DNA from: Nipponacmea schrenckii
Taxonomy: Eukaryota; Mollusca; Gastropoda; Lottiidae
Direction of reading: 5' to 3'
Assembly: GCA_030562195.1 (NCBI GenBank)
Contig: CM060201.1
Location: forward strand, 24,658,067-24,722,066
Length of the DNA stretch: 64,000 bases
Part shown: in pieces, positions 1 through 11,996 of the stretch
How the letters are laid out: every line of letters begins with the position of its first letter
How positions within the stretch are numbered: position 1 is the first letter of the stretch
Notes under the pieces: generated by a model
What the model was told of the DNA's origin: nothing
What the model saw: only the letters and a program-made list of their open reading frames with translations
Database searches by the model: none
Program-made: the position numbers and the translations under genes

Positions 1-115
1 AGATTTTAAGAAATACAGTAACCTGATTGGTTAATAAATACTCAATTTTAGTGATTGACCAATCTGACCATTGGAACACTAAAATCATCCTAAGTTAAGT
101 TTTCATGAAACAGGC
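1..115. mobile_element. Partial copy of a short CCAAT-containing MITE-like repeat (family B)
   Basis: This stretch holds AGATTTTAAGAAATACAGTA, then CTGATTGG, then a CCAATC inversion, then TTAAGTTTTC and CAGGCTCCTG. The same order occurs at 22677-22836 and in shorter form near 28620-28735, 25960-26045 and 19400-19545. The 5' end is cut by the window edge. It lies upstream of the first visible FNBP4 exon, probably inside an intron. The element is non-coding. Family assignment is by eye. Confidence 0.45.
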
Positions 116-620
116 TCCTGAACGCTAAAATGTCGCAGAATCAATCATATATCATAAAAACTAATATGTAAAAACAGAATTCAAAATGGAAGAGAAGGAA
201 AAAAGAAGGTAATACATTCATACAGCTAAACGACGAAACCTGTTGAGAAATTTTCATAGAGCACCACCTATGTTCATAAGAAAATAGAATTTAAAAACAG
301 AATTCAAAATGGCAGAGAAGGGAAAAAGATGGGAAAATTTTGAATGTTATACATACGCTTTCATACAACTAAAAGACAAAACCTGTTGAGAACTCTCCAG
401 AGCGCCACCTAAGTTTTCCTCGCTTCTTGACCCCATCTTGACCCCTTCAAGGGTTGTGAGTCAGAATGTAATTGATATCACTCTGCTGTAATTGGTCAAG
501 GATATCTCTCATTAATGAAAAAGCTGTTTTACCCTGTCATGAATTTACCTCATAACTCACTGTGTTGCATTTGTTGAATTTTGATCAAGGGTTTAATAAA
601 TATAAAAAAATTGTTTATAG

Positions 621-1044
621 GTTAATTCAAAGTCCAAAAATAATAAAACCCAAGCCAAGTCCACCAAAACAGGAGCGTCAAGAAACATTGGCATTTAGCA
701 CACCAGTTACGGTTACCAACAATCTGATTGGTCAATCAGTGAACAATGGTGGTGACCCACCAATCAAAGAAGAGCTGACTGATTCTGAAAAGCAATTCTA
801 TTCTGAAATCAAAGAACTAGAGAAAATGGATGTGGAACCCCCAGAGGAGAAACCACCTTTGCCTGAAGAATTACCTCCCCTACCTCCTATGCCACCACCT
901 CCTGAGGTTGAGATGGTTAAAAGCAATGGTGACCACTCAGTGACTGAGAATGAAAAACCAGAAAATAAAGCGTCTGACAGTGAGGTTAATATTGATCTAG
1001 AGGACATTGATAATGCATTGGAAAAAGCATTAGAGACGAAAAAG
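621..1044 (+). CDS. FNBP4: FNBP4-like exon (first visible)
   Basis: The acceptor is TTGTTTATAG and the donor is AAG|GTAAGA. The exon begins with the last base of a split codon. It encodes an acidic, proline-rich segment with PPLPPMPPPP and a C-terminal acidic helix (IDLEDIDNALEKALE). The acceptor has a weak pyrimidine tract, so the 5' boundary is less certain than the others. Confidence 0.65.
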
Positions 1045-4000
1045 GTAAGAAAGTGTAGAAGAATGATTTTATTTTTGTTAAATTCAAGCTTGTAAGAATG
1101 GAGCAGTTCTTAAAATGTAATGATGGCTTTCATAAAAGTTGTTTCGACCCGTGATATATAATTTAAGACTGTATTTAGTGAACCTATTACATGGTGGCTA
1201 CTGGCTAACTTTCCTTATTGCCCATCTTCTAAGCCAAAGAAGTTGCAGAAAATTAATTAAAACTCCATTTTCTTCATTTTTCAGGAAGAACTAAAAAAAC
1301 TAGAAGCAGAAGAGACGGTCAAACCTAAACACCATAACAAACATAAGAGACATTCTTCCCCAGATTCCTCCATACAGACGTCACAGGTTGCTAAGAAACG
1401 GAAAGAAACTGTCATGGTGGAAGAAATATCACGACCTACTCCCCCACCCTCCCCACCAGTAGAGAAACCTTCCAAACAAGCTGTGGAATCAGTGAGAAAA
1501 GTATTAGTGGACTATGAACATGGTAAGATAAATTATAAATCATTTTTATTTGAAAAAAAATGGCGATGCACTCTCAAACCATATTTTTTTAGAATCGCAT
1601 TTCCTAAAACTTTTTTATATGAGTTGAAATATCAACTCAATTATATTACTTAGTGTCTAAGATTTCTTTGAAAATACCAATTTACCTTGGTACCAACGTA
1701 CCTTATGCACTAATGAATGCCATGTAGTGTACAATGAGGGAATTTTGTCACGAAGGTGTCATAAGTCAACACTTTTTGTGATTTCCAACTATAAGCACTG
1801 CCTTTAGAACAAGTATGTCCATATGACCTAAAAATTCTGAAAGTTCATCTTGACCTTTCCCAGGATAGCCCTGGACCCTCAGGCTAGCGGGCAAGCATCT
1901 TACTCACTTTAAGGGTAAATATAATTTTTGAAATAAGTGATCTTTATACATCATTATTTTTTTTTTCCAGAAGAAACTGATGATGAACAACAGGGATCTC
2001 TTCCCAGTAAAAAAAATCCATTTGATGTTGATGATGTGGTAAGAATCCTATTTTGCAATTTCGAAAACGATTTTGGTTTTGGAAAGGATCAGTAAACCGA
2101 GGCCCTGTATACTACAGACTGAGCACCAGATCCCTGAAAATCCTAAAAGGGTAGACTAAAGATTTTACCTCATTGCACACTGCATGGTGCTGCCTGACTC
2201 TATTAGCCCAATAAAGTTAAACAAGTAGTGTGTTTTTTTATATGTTTAATGATCATGTCTATTGTAGAGTGATATAGAAGATATTAAGGACGTACTAGAA
2301 AGTAAACTGGAGTTTATTAATACTACTAAAAAAGGTGTTACAAGACTACAGTTATTATTGATACAGCTACAGGTAGATTATACTTACTATGTACAGGGTG
2401 TTCACAAGGCTTGGGTACCGTTACATATGTAAGGATTAACACATACTTTTAAAGCATAATAATTGAGTGGCAAATTAGAAATTTGCCACGCTTTGTTTTC
2501 ATTAGACTTTTTTTTTTTTTTTTCGGGAAGCTCCCTAGCCCAACTCGAAAATAGTATAGACATTTGGTTTGAAAAATACGATAAGATACGTACTGGAATA
2601 GAAAATGAATATATAAAACTAAAATTTTTACGCATCAGTAGTTAGTAATTGCATAATAATAATTGAATAATTGCATAACTTTGTTGCTAATTATCCGATC
2701 GCTTTGAAAATTACAGAATATAGAGAAGTCGCCTATAGAAATAAAACCGCATCATAAATTTTTTTTACCACTTGCGGTTCTTGCGTGAGAACTTCCGGTT
2801 TTTTAGAACCGCGTTGGGTCACCCAGCTTCCGGTGTATGTAAGAAATCAGTACAAAAGCTATACATATATACTATCAGGCATAATTAGAACCCTTTTAGA
2901 ATAAAAAATCCAAACCGGAAGTGATACTTTATGTGTCATCACAGAACGGTAACATTCAGCAAAATTTTTATCCGATTTGTCTGATTTTGGTGTTTTTCGA
3001 AACCTCGTTACTTTATCTAAAACTTGTTGGGAACAGAACTTTGATTTTCAAATTTAATTTTTTTTAATGCCCGATAGAATTTTTATGAAAATTCAAAAGG
3101 CCAAATACAATGACCTTGACCTTCAATGACCCTGAATTTTTTCAAGTAGGATGTTCTTGACCTAAGCTATCCACACATATGCCTATTATGATCGACAACA
3201 ATTATATCAAATGACCTTGACCTTCAATGACCCTGAATTTTTACAAGTAGAATGTTCTTGACCTTTGCTATCCACACATAGGCCTATAATGGTTGACAAC
3301 AATTTTTTTGTACCCGTTTTAGGTTTAAAAAAATTCAAAAGGCTATATCAAGTGACATTGACCTTCAATAAACTTAATAATTTTCAAGTAAAATGTACTT
3401 GACCTAAGCTGTCCATACATATGCTTATAATGGTTGTTAAAAAGTTTGTTTTGAGTGTTTAAAAAAGGCTATATCATGTGACCTTGTATCAAGTGGTCCC
3501 ATAGGGGTTGTTTGCCACTCTCAGTACTGTTCACAGTTCTAGTTTTATTTAATTCCAATATTAATAAATTACATTTTCAATACATAATTTGATGCGCCAG
3601 GCTGAATGTGAGACAGGACCATGTCCTTGTGTATTGGGCCTAATTCTGACCCATGTAAAATAAAGAGTTTATTATTATTATTATTATTATTAAGTTCAGT
3701 TTAACTCTTTTAAATAGGTCAGCATTGCCGGTGATTTAAGCTCACTGACCTGTAATGCATTCTCTCAATGTTTTTATTCTGTAATCATTGATTAAAATTT
3801 ATCATTCAACTCTCAGTGTTATGACACTTGAATGACATTTAGATGCAAGGAGTAAAAAACACAAACTTAACACAATATTATGGAAATACACATTTTTTTA
3901 ATTAGGTTAAAAAACACAGAATTTTTCCACACAATTTACACAGTTTTTTGTGTAGAAACCGTGCGCCAACTATCAGGTATTTTTTTTTTCACAGACTAGG

Positions 4001-7000
4001 TATTCTGATTATTTGCATGGAGCTTTAAAGAAAGAATATTTTCACCAAAGACTGTCCAAGTTACAGACAGAACTTCAGGAATATGAGAAAAGTGCTACCC
4101 CTGAAGGATGGACCTGCCAGTGGGACAGGTATGTGGTCCATTCTTTTTATTCATCCCAAAACTGTGCACAGTATGCATTGACCATAGAACTTTCAAAAAA
4201 TAAAAAACCACAACAATCTTTTGAACATTCTAATTTGGTATCAATTTGGACAAAGAACTTTGAAGGAAATCCAAAATTTGTTAAAAATGGTCCATGCTGC
4301 TGGTTGAATGTGTATTTGTTTGTGATTGGAAACAATTCTTGAGTATGCTCTGTTCAAATCAAAAAGAAATTCAAGATGGCCGACAAGTGGTTTCTGCTTG
4401 AATGATAATGATGAGAAGATAACTCTTGAGTGGATTTTGGATGGATCCCTAAGGTGGTAAGTAAACAACCAGAAATATTTTTCCATTCATTTTTTATTTA
4501 TAAATATGTATATGTTCATTGCAAAAAATTTGTATACAGATACTTTCAAGTCTAGCTCAGATCTTTTTCAGGAATTTTGAAAATCAAACTCCATGGCACA
4601 GATGCAGTTGAAGCATATGAGTGAAAGCTGATGACATGCACTTGCCATTGTTTAACCTTAAAGGGACAGGTTTGCCATTTGCTTGACCATTGCTTGACCA
4701 ATTATACCTAAGTCTCAGAAACAGAAAATATTTAGCTTATCTTATCAGTAATAGTGTTCACAGCTCAATATTGAAATTTGAGACTGTATCCATGTTTAAT
4801 TAATTAATATTTCTGAGACAAGCCCCAAATTCCCCTGATAATGGCAAACCTGTTCTTTTAATCATTAATAAATGTAACAGAATTGGTTTTTCCAAAATAT
4901 ATATTAAATTTCATAGGCATAAAGATAGCCTTTCACATGGGTTCATCAATATTCCAGTAGCTGTAGACAAAGAGAGTGATTGTTTGCATTGCTTTGGAAA
5001 ATCAATGTGTGCTATTTCTTCTGGCTATACCCTTTTTCAGAATCAATGTGATTAACTACTTGCTGAAGGCTGGAAATGTACTTTATAAGATAATCCAAAA
5101 TCTGATTAAAGCACAGTTCTGGTTCTACATATTCCTTTCATTTCTCTAACCACATGATACAGGTCCTTGTTTTAATCAATCAAAACAACTTAAGTGAACC
5201 TATGATGTAATTTTTCACTCACCAATCAAAACCACTGTAGAAAGTGAGCTATAGTACACATCAGTGTTTAAAACTGGATGTTGCAAAAAAACTTGAAAGA
5301 TGACAATTTAGTTTGATGAATAATGAATATTGCATTGAGAGAAGGTTCAGAATACTGTTATTTATGACAGTTTGAATGATTGAGAAAGTGGAACTTGTTT
5401 TTTATCAGATTTGGATTATCAGATTGCCTTACATATTAAATTATGTATACTGTTGAAATAAAGAACATTGTATGTCTAAAGATCTTATCTTCTCTTCAAC
5501 AAGGAAAATCAAAATGGCATTAAAAGGATAATAAATCTTAGAATGAACATAGAATTTGAAAAATTTTAAACTTGGCCAACAAGAGCTCTATTCATCAGTA
5601 GACAAACCTGCTGCCATAAATAACATAAAAAAAAAAAAATATCCAAAATACTAAGTAATTATCCATAAATATAAATTTGATTTTTAAAAAACATTCAATA
5701 AATTGATAAATAATTAGTTTTGTGAGTTCTCAAGATTTTAAGGGATTCTGTTAATTTATGACACTGATGAATATATACTCATATACTCATACTATATTGA
5801 CCATTCTTGAGAACTAAAATTTGATGTTCATGCTAAGACGCAGTGTCACTTTAAAACTGAACTGTTGTGCCAGTTGACAACTTGAGTACTAAGGCCACAA
5901 CAGTGAGAAGCATGAGCTTAGGCCCAAATGTTTTCAATTTCAGTCCGTCTTTATACTATGTAAAATAATAAACATATCTGTAGCCCCTCTGACCACCACT
6001 GGGACGAAGTTTTAAAGTTTTCTACAAATCCATGCTTTATACATCAGCTTTTATGAATAAAAGAGGTTTATAAAATATTTTATTGTGAATTGTTATCCAT
6101 AAAATTGTATCCATTTATCAATTCTGATGTTACTAATTTTTTTATTTACACATTTTGATCTTTTTAACTAAGTTACAGTGCATATATTGACCATTTTATA
6201 TGAAATTTTTATAATATTTTCAAATAATATTATCTTTAGCCATTATTTACACCTTTGCATAATGATATGTTGTTTTTGCTTCATATTGATTATTCCAAAG
6301 TTGAATCTGAGCAATTGATGGAAATGGTAATATTTCTGTCCTCGGCTCTGCAGGATTTATTTATTCCTGGAAGTGACTAGTCTCTCGTTTAATCTAAGCC
6401 CCCTAAAATATTTTGATTCGGCCATATTGATTTTCAGAGTATCCTAGTACTTTGTATCCAGTTGGTAACACCAGAAATTATTAAATTGATTTTCTTCCAG
6501 CGTGGCTTGACCAGACGGCACTTATTTGGTAAATGACCTATGTTTTTCTCTTTTTTTTCCTTTTCAGAGCCTTATTTCCTTTAACTCAGAAATTCATCCG
6601 TTTTTTTTCTTTTTCTTTTTCCTTCGTGATTCTGTCAAGTAGGAATTCCAGGTCCTATTTTTACACTGATATCAATGGTGACACCCAATGGGAACACCCT
6701 GACTCGGCAGTACAAGTTATGTCAGAATCACCACATCACCATCGTCACCGACATCACCACCATTCCTCTCAATCCAAATCTAGAAGTTCCAAATCTCACT
6801 CAAGTAAACGATCCAAAGATAAGCGAAGAGATGAGAAGAAGTACAAATCCAAGTCTAGCAGACGGTCAGATCGTGATAAAGATAAGGAAAGAGATCGTTC
6901 AGAATCACCTGAAATTATCCACAAATCTAGCAGAAATCATCGAAAAGTAGACTTAGATAGTATAGTTGAGGTAAGCACAGCTACAACACCTCCATATCTC

Positions 7001-8509
7001 TTTCACAAAAATAACCCATCTTTTCCTATTTTTGCCTTTTTATGAAATGTTAAATATTATGAATAATTTCCTAATTTGACCTTAGAGCTTTATTGAAACA
7101 TCAGTTATGTTGTCATGGAAAAAAAAAATGGTGGACATTTGAGAAATTGTAGTAATTTTCAGTTTCAAACAGACATGTTGTTTTAGTGAGACACTAATGG
7201 CTCAAGATTTAATTTCTGACTAGATTCTGAGAGTTGTCATTAAGATGGATAGTAAATCAAGTCACTTAAGTGTCAAATGATATTAGAATTGCCAGACTGC
7301 TCCAAATTCAGATTCAAATTTGCTTTTCAGAACATATCATTAGGAGGTTTGTTATCTAAAAATCGAGAAGCTAAAACTGAGAGTATTACAATAGAAGATG
7401 ATGACGATGATGAAGATGTTCCTGCTTCAACTGCTTCATCAAATCAACCATCTGTCCACAGTGATACATTGCCCACCAAAACTGAAGTATCAAATGCTTA
7501 CAATGCAGCTACTTCAGATGAAGATGAAGAAGTAGTAGAATCACATGAACCTAGTCCTGAAAACTCCTCCACAAAGCCAAGGGTGGTTACACCTTTTGGT
7601 GTCATTGCCAAACCCACTCAATACAACAGTTCTGAGGTTTCAACATCTTCAATGGTTGATGCCTCTTTAACAGTTAATTCGCTTGCTGCAAACTCCTATG
7701 CTGTAGGACCCAGCACAAGTTCCCTAGTCTCTAGCTCAACTTTATTTACATCAGCACCCCCTCCTCCTCCACCTCCACCCCAAGAGTCTAATGAAGTAGA
7801 AGGTGAACCAACTGTGTCATCATCAGAAATCAAGAATGAGGAGCCACAAGCTTCAACAAGTAAAGAATCAAAGAAGAAGAAAAAAGAAAAGGTATGATTG
7901 ATTTAAATTTAAATCTGAGCATAGACTTGATGCTGTGATTTCAGAAATAGAATATATAACACTAATTATGGTTCCAAGTTTTGGGGAAACAAACCACCTA
8001 TCACCACCATAAACTAGCCATGAATATTCATTTTTCTATTTGTACCTTTTGGATCACTCTTATTAATCTGATTGAAGCTTGGCAATTTGCTAACATCATG
8101 GGGTCCTTTTGCATTGGACCTAATTCTGACTCATGTTAAATAAAATGTTTATGTTTGTCCCCATGGGCTGAATGTTAGACATGACTATGTATTATTATGA
8201 TTATAAGGTGTATCAGGACTTCCAAACAAAGAAGATGTCATAGACATAAAAGGGAGTTTGACATAGTGAAGATGCTCACATGTTGCAAATTATAAATCAA
8301 TCTAGTTTCTTTTTCTCAAAAAGTTAAGTTTCAAAATATTTCAGGATATGCACAACACCAATTTTTCACTTAAGAAAAAGAAGGTATCCTCATTGGTCAA
8401 TAAATGGAAAAAAGTGAAAATTGAGGTGGAAAAAGAAGAAAAAATAGAAGATGAGAGGCAGTTAGCTATCAGACAAAAATTAGAAGAGTGGAAAAAAGAT
8501 CAGCCTTGA
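621..8509 (+). CDS. FNBP4: Formin-binding protein 4-like (FNBP4) gene, 3' part, eight coding exons
   Basis: The coding exons are 621-1044, 1285-1522, 1971-2038, 2268-2372, 3995-4128, 6643-6970, 7331-7891 and 8345-8509. They join in phase, giving 673 codons plus one leading base before TGA. A complete WW domain spans exons 5 and 6 (about residues 313-345 of the visible part): EGWTCQWDR, then RSYFYTD, then TQWEHP, with both signature tryptophans and the aromatic pair. Polyproline runs lie in exon 1 (PPLPPMPPPP) and exon 7 (PPPPPPPP). A His-rich then Ser/Arg/Lys-rich linker follows the WW domain. The C-terminus carries VSSLVNKWKKVK and ends in EEWKKDQP. FNBP4 proteins have two WW domains that bind proline-rich ligands such as formins; the first would lie upstream of this window. 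The family call is inferred from WW position, polyproline content and the C-terminal basic Trp motif. Another nuclear WW protein is the main alternative. Confidence 0.75.
1285..1522 (+). CDS. FNBP4: FNBP4-like exon 2 (visible numbering)
   Basis: The acceptor is TTTTTCAG and the donor is CATG|GTAAGA. The exon enters in phase 0 and leaves in phase 1. It encodes a Lys/Glu-rich stretch, a KKRK-type basic cluster and RPTPPPSPPVEKP, a proline-rich ligand-like stretch. Confidence 0.7.
1971..2038 (+). CDS. FNBP4: FNBP4-like exon 3
   Basis: The acceptor follows a long pyrimidine tract (TTTTTTCCAG) and the donor is GTG|GTAAGA. This 68-nt exon completes the split codon and encodes an acidic segment that includes KKNPFDVDDV. 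Confidence 0.7.
2150..2225 (+). mobile_element. SINE-like repeat fragment in FNBP4 intron
   Basis: It contains CCTCATTGCACACTGCATGG, then TATTAGCCCA and GTTAAAC. This core recurs at 11997-12200, 17220-17465 (reverse) and 33415-33590. Only the 3' half is present. Confidence 0.55.
2268..2372 (+). CDS. FNBP4: FNBP4-like exon 4
   Basis: The acceptor is CTATTGTAG and the donor is CAG|GTAGAT. The 35 codons encode an amphipathic helical segment starting SDIEDIKDVLESKLEF and ending in LLLIQLQ. Confidence 0.7.
3111..3485 (+). repeat. Degenerate tandem repeat, unit about 100-140 bp, with TGACCTTGACC motifs
   Basis: Three successive units begin TGACCTTGACCTTCAATGA (or a close variant) near 3111, 3212 and 3353. 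They continue through CAAGTA, TTCTTGACCT and CCACACATA. A fourth start (GTGACCTTG) is near 3477. Unit length grows through insertions in the AT-rich part. Confidence 0.6.
3590..3690 (+). mobile_element. Retrotransposon 3'-tail-like fragment ending in an ATT microsatellite
   Basis: The text GGGCCTAATTCTGACCCATG, then AAAATAAAGAG, then (ATT)n resembles a non-LTR retrotransposon or SINE tail. A related sequence (GGACCTAATTCTGACTCATG) lies near 8113-8150 in another FNBP4 intron. Family is not identified. Confidence 0.4.
3995..4128 (+). CDS. FNBP4: FNBP4-like exon 5, first half of the WW domain
   Basis: The acceptor is TTTTTTTTTCACAG and the donor is GACAG|GTATGT, leaving a phase-2 split Arg codon. 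It encodes a coiled segment (LSKLQTELQEYEK) directly followed by TPEGWTCQWD, the N-terminal strand of the WW domain. Confidence 0.8.
4129..6642 (+). other. FNBP4 intron separating the two halves of the WW domain
   Basis: This 2.5-kb AT-rich intron has one MITE-A copy (5524-5852). No other coding signal was recognised; the in-frame read-through after 4128 quickly loses all similarity to the gene. Confidence 0.5.
5524..5852 (+). mobile_element. MITE family A, copy 1
   Basis: This element of about 330 bp starts GGATAATAAATCTTAGAATG and ends with ATGCTAAGACGCAGTG. The two ends are imperfect inverted repeats with the core GTCTTAGCATGAACATAAAA. Four more copies occur in this window on both strands. 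It is non-coding. Confidence 0.65.
6643..6970 (+). CDS. FNBP4: FNBP4-like exon 6, second half of the WW domain and His/RS-rich linker
   Basis: The exon starts after TCAAGTAG and ends GAG|GTAAGC. The split Arg codon is completed by its first G, giving RNSRSYFYTD, then GDTQWEHP. A His-rich tract (HHHRHRHHHH) and a long Ser/Lys/Arg/Asp region follow. Such RS-like tracts are common in nuclear, splicing-associated proteins. Confidence 0.75.
7331..7891 (+). CDS. FNBP4: FNBP4-like exon 7, acidic and Ser-rich with a polyproline run
   Basis: The acceptor is TGCTTTTCAG and the donor is AAG|GTATGA, phase 0 at both ends. The exon contains an acidic run (EDDDDDED), a Ser/Thr-rich disordered region, PPPPPPPP near its 3' end and a terminal KKKKKEK. 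Confidence 0.75.
8345..8509 (+). CDS. FNBP4: FNBP4-like terminal coding exon
   Basis: The acceptor is AATATTTCAG. There are 54 codons before TGA at 8507-8509. It encodes KKKKVSSLVNKWKKVK followed by a charged helix ending in EEWKKDQP. The conserved Lys/Trp-rich tail supports the FNBP4 assignment. Confidence 0.75.
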   Translation, partial: DMHNTNFSLKKKKVSSLVNKWKKVKIEVEKEEKIEDERQLAIRQKLEEWKKDQP

Positions 8510-8544
8510 ATGGTTATTTTATATAGGTCTATCATTGTGTATAT

Positions 8545-8550
8545 AATAAA
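8545..8550 (+). terminator. Polyadenylation signal of the FNBP4-like gene
   Basis: AATAAA lies 36 nt after the stop codon and is followed by further AATAAATA sequence. This implies a very short 3' UTR. Confidence 0.5.
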
Positions 8551-8758
8551 TAAATATAATATAAGACTAAAATATTTGCCTTTAGTCAGCCTCAGATAGC
8601 TATTTTCAAAGTTGTTAGATCACGTAGAGACAGAAAAACTAAGGGATTGGAAGTTGCAGGAGTTTTAAACCTATTTAAACCTATATACCTATTTAGATAA
8701 CATTTGCCAAACCCAGATATATTTAGAGTCATTTGATGCTAACAAAATCACAGTTAAG

Positions 8759-9255
8759 AGGCGTTTTTATTTAAGAAAATCGTATCAAAACCGATCAAAG
8801 CGTACATTTATTTAAGCGAAGCGCCAACAACGATTTGCCTACAATGCACACTTATTTTAGCGATTTGTCAAAGGGCATACCCAAATCGACCAACTCGTCT
8901 CTCACAGCACTTTGGTATGATTCGATTAGCTTTTAAGATGGCAGTCGCGAGTAGTACCGGTTACAAGAAAGAATATTTCGAGAAATCGTTCAAATATGAT
9001 GTGAATGATTGCCTGCTAATTCCGAAGTGTGATTTAAAGTCATAGGTCGAATATCTGGGAACAGTGAATAAAATAATTTTTCACCCATGGATAACAGAAA
9101 TAAATTCTTTTTTTTTTATGCGAGCATCAAATTCCGGTTGGTCACACATTGCTACATCGATTCATGGTGTTTATTTAAGACGAGTTGATTTGTACCACAT
9201 TATGATACTCGGCCGTGTAAAGTGAATGATACGATTTGCTTAGATAAAAAGGCCT
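8759..9255. mobile_element. Non-autonomous TIR DNA transposon, about 0.5 kb
   Basis: The left end AGGCGTTTTTATTTAAGAAA and the inverted right end AGGCCTTTTTATCTAAGCAA match in 17 of 20 positions and continue with AATCGTATCA-type sequence in both arms, about 29 bp in total. AAG flanks both sides, a possible 3-bp target duplication. Inside, an ATG at 8938 opens a 35-codon frame (MAVASSTGYKKEYFEK...) closed at 9041-9043. This could be a remnant of a transposase-associated gene, but I do not recognise it. Confidence 0.55.
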
Positions 9256-10357
9256 AAGGTGATGCCCAACACTAATATAAAGGAAATTGATAAGCTATCA
9301 GAGCCCTGATGTTTCAGACTAACATAATATGTACCTCCTTGACCACTGTTATGTCAGAAGTGAAAAAATTATTTTATAAGAATTAACACAAGATTTCAGT
9401 CCCATGAGTGCATCATTTTCATTAAACGTAAATCTTAGTTGATATCTTTGTTGAATATCTTTGGTTTTACTTTTCAATGTTATTTGAAAGTACATTTGTA
9501 TATGTATAAACATATCAATATTCATTGGTTTGGTATATTGTCTTGAGCACAGAACAACGAAATTTCATATTTAAATTTCTTCAAACCATTGTATCTTGGT
9601 ACTGCAAAATTATTACTGATAGCATTTTAGTTACTAGCATGCCATTTTATATAGCAACTTTAATGTATGGTTCTTTTTTGGTCTAAATAATACTTTTGTT
9701 TGATTATTGAATAATCCAGTCTTGTGTATATAAACTTTAATATGAGTTCTATGAATTCTAAATATTATGTATTAGTGCTTTTGATTTAACACAGGCATTT
9801 GTTTTATTTCTGATACTTGTACATTGTGTGTCTATGTTAGTATAAAAGCAAGGATTAATGCTACAAATGCCTGTGGTCTGGAATATGTGCATGTAATATA
9901 ATTTTCATGTGATTAAGAATGAATGATTTTGTAAGAAGCAAAATAATGATTGATACATGAACTTGTGGATCAAGGGTTAAAAGAAAGAAACTGACTCACA
10001 ACCTATAAGATTAGTTGTGATCTGATGTCTACTAATGCCTTTGGTCTGGAATGAAATTTGTTCTTAGAAAATTTAATCTTTAGATTTACAGTATTAGATT
10101 CTAATTAAATGTAGTTGGAAATTTGTTATGTTTAGAACACAGGCTCCTGTAATGGAATTTAGTGCCTATATGACTTGCTGTATGTAATTGATTAAGGTCG
10201 CTAAGCCATAAGAGTAGGCAAAATGCAGTGACAGGATATACTATATCTGCAATTTGAACAAACACTTAAAGCCTTTCTGAACACAAGCTCAAATACACAG
10301 AGCATTCAGGACTAAGGGCCTGGACTAGATGTTGTAAATTATCAATCTTAAGTTTTA
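9256..10357. other. Intergenic AT-rich stretch, nothing recognised
   Basis: The stretch has no convincing ORF, RNA gene or clear repeat. It lies downstream of the FNBP4-like gene. Confidence 0.5.
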
Positions 10358-10650
10358 ACTAAGAATGAACATAAAATTTGAAAATTTTTAACTTGGTCAA
10401 AAAGAGCTTTATTCATCAGTAAATATACCTACTACCATAAATAACATAAAAAAATAAAATAAATATCAAAAACTAAATATCCAAAAATGATTTGGTTTAA
10501 AAAACGTAAGATTAAGGTTTTTCAAAAATGACTAATTTTACATTTTTAAATTTTAAATTATGTTATCTATGACACCAGATAATTCACTGATGTTATCAAA
10601 ATTCTTGAAACTCAAATTTTATGTTCATGCTAAGACCTATTATTGATAAT
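10358..10650 (+). mobile_element. MITE family A, copy 2 (internally shortened)
   Basis: It begins ACTAAGAATGAACATAAAAT, contains AGAGCTTTATTCATCAGTAA and CATAAATAACATAAAA, and ends TATGTTCATGCTAAGACC. The terminal GGGATA part is decayed on the left. Confidence 0.6.
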
Positions 10651-11996
10651 TTTTCCTGTTTTAATAGCAAATAATAAGTTTAGGTTCAAAATATGAGCTA
10701 CATTAGTGAAATTAATGTTAAAGGACATTTCCTTCGATTATTTGTATCTGCTTTTTAAAAATATCCAATGAGTTTATCATTATATGTACATTAACATCAA
10801 TATGTAGTATTTAAATTGAGATCGTACGGGATTAAGTATTAGGTAATTATCTCTAAATTTGAAACTGATTAGTAATCAATGGCGTTAAAAGAAACAAGAG
10901 ATTTTCACACTTGACTATTTAAAGATAAAATCTTGATCATTGTTCATGTCTCCATTCATTAAGCACTTTAGAATTTGGATGATATTAAAAAATGTGACAC
11001 CTATCGCCGATCGCACTAATTTGTACTCGCATTTTAGTCTCTATACCCCATGTGGCATTAATTTGTTGACGCATTAATTTCTAACCTTACAGTAATTTAA
11101 ACGGTATACAGCTTTCTAAATTATTTGCTTCACATCTTCAACAACTCAATTTCATAGACAGGGAAAATGTATTGAGAAAAATGAAAATGTCTTGTTTTCA
11201 ATTAAGAAAGATACTAGATATTTACAAAAATCGCATTATTCCTGCAAACATACTTCCAATAGGAATTTCTATATATTGCAGAGTATCAAGTAGAAACAAT
11301 TCCTTATTTTAACTTTCAAATGCAGATAACTGATTAGCTTAGCTTAAATAATGGATTCCTGAGAATAAGTTCAATTTTGAGGCTATCTTTACATATCACT
11401 TGTTAAGCTCATAGCACAAATGATTGAGGTTTTCATACAATTCAATCAAATAAATATTTGTACAGAAATTTTGTCCATTGTTATCAATTTCTCTTCAGTT
11501 TAGTGTACAATAGCATTCTGACAACAGTGTACTGCCACTCTGCAAGAACAGTTCTCTGTAGCTTTGAGCCTCCATGTTTTTTTTGTAGGGACATGGTTCA
11601 AAGCCTCTTGGATCAAAATCACAAATTTTCATGCCTCCAGAAATGTATGAATGCCAGTGACAACAAAACTATGTATTATTCTTACATGGAAAAAACACAC
11701 AAACGTAGTTCATAATCATTTTGGATCTCTGACTCGATTTTAATAAGTCAGATTCTAATGAAGCTCCAATAATTCAACATGGCCTTCAAATGTTTTATAG
11801 GCTTTGTTAAAGTCTATTCTTTAAGGTCTAGCTAGAGATTCAAACTGGCTGTGAACTAATGTATGAGTTATTTACATGTAAGAACTATACAGTTTTGAAT
11901 ATCTCAATAATAGTCTTAAAAGTGAATAAAAAAAATGTACAGGTATGCATTGTCCTTCATTTTTGGCTCTCAATAGCATATCATTATGTACTTGCA
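10651..11996. other. Intergenic AT-rich stretch
   Basis: The longest frame here (11458-11715, 85 codons) shows no recognised motif and no flanking splice structure. Nothing else was identified. Confidence 0.45.

Larger units (their letters stand above)
2373..3994 (+). other. FNBP4 intron rich in degraded repeats
   Basis: This 1.6-kb intron holds a block with repeated CCGGAAGT or ACTTCCGG motifs (about 2790-2925), similar in character to the insertions at 44.7-48.8 kb and 53.3-54.4 kb. It also holds the TGACCTTGACC tandem repeat and a LINE-tail-like fragment, listed separately. No coding sequence was seen beyond the flanking exons. Confidence 0.5.

Noticed and set aside
11458..11715. 85-codon plus-strand frame in intergenic DNA
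   Set aside because: No motif, no splice sites, no repeat relation; length is within chance expectation for this much sequence.
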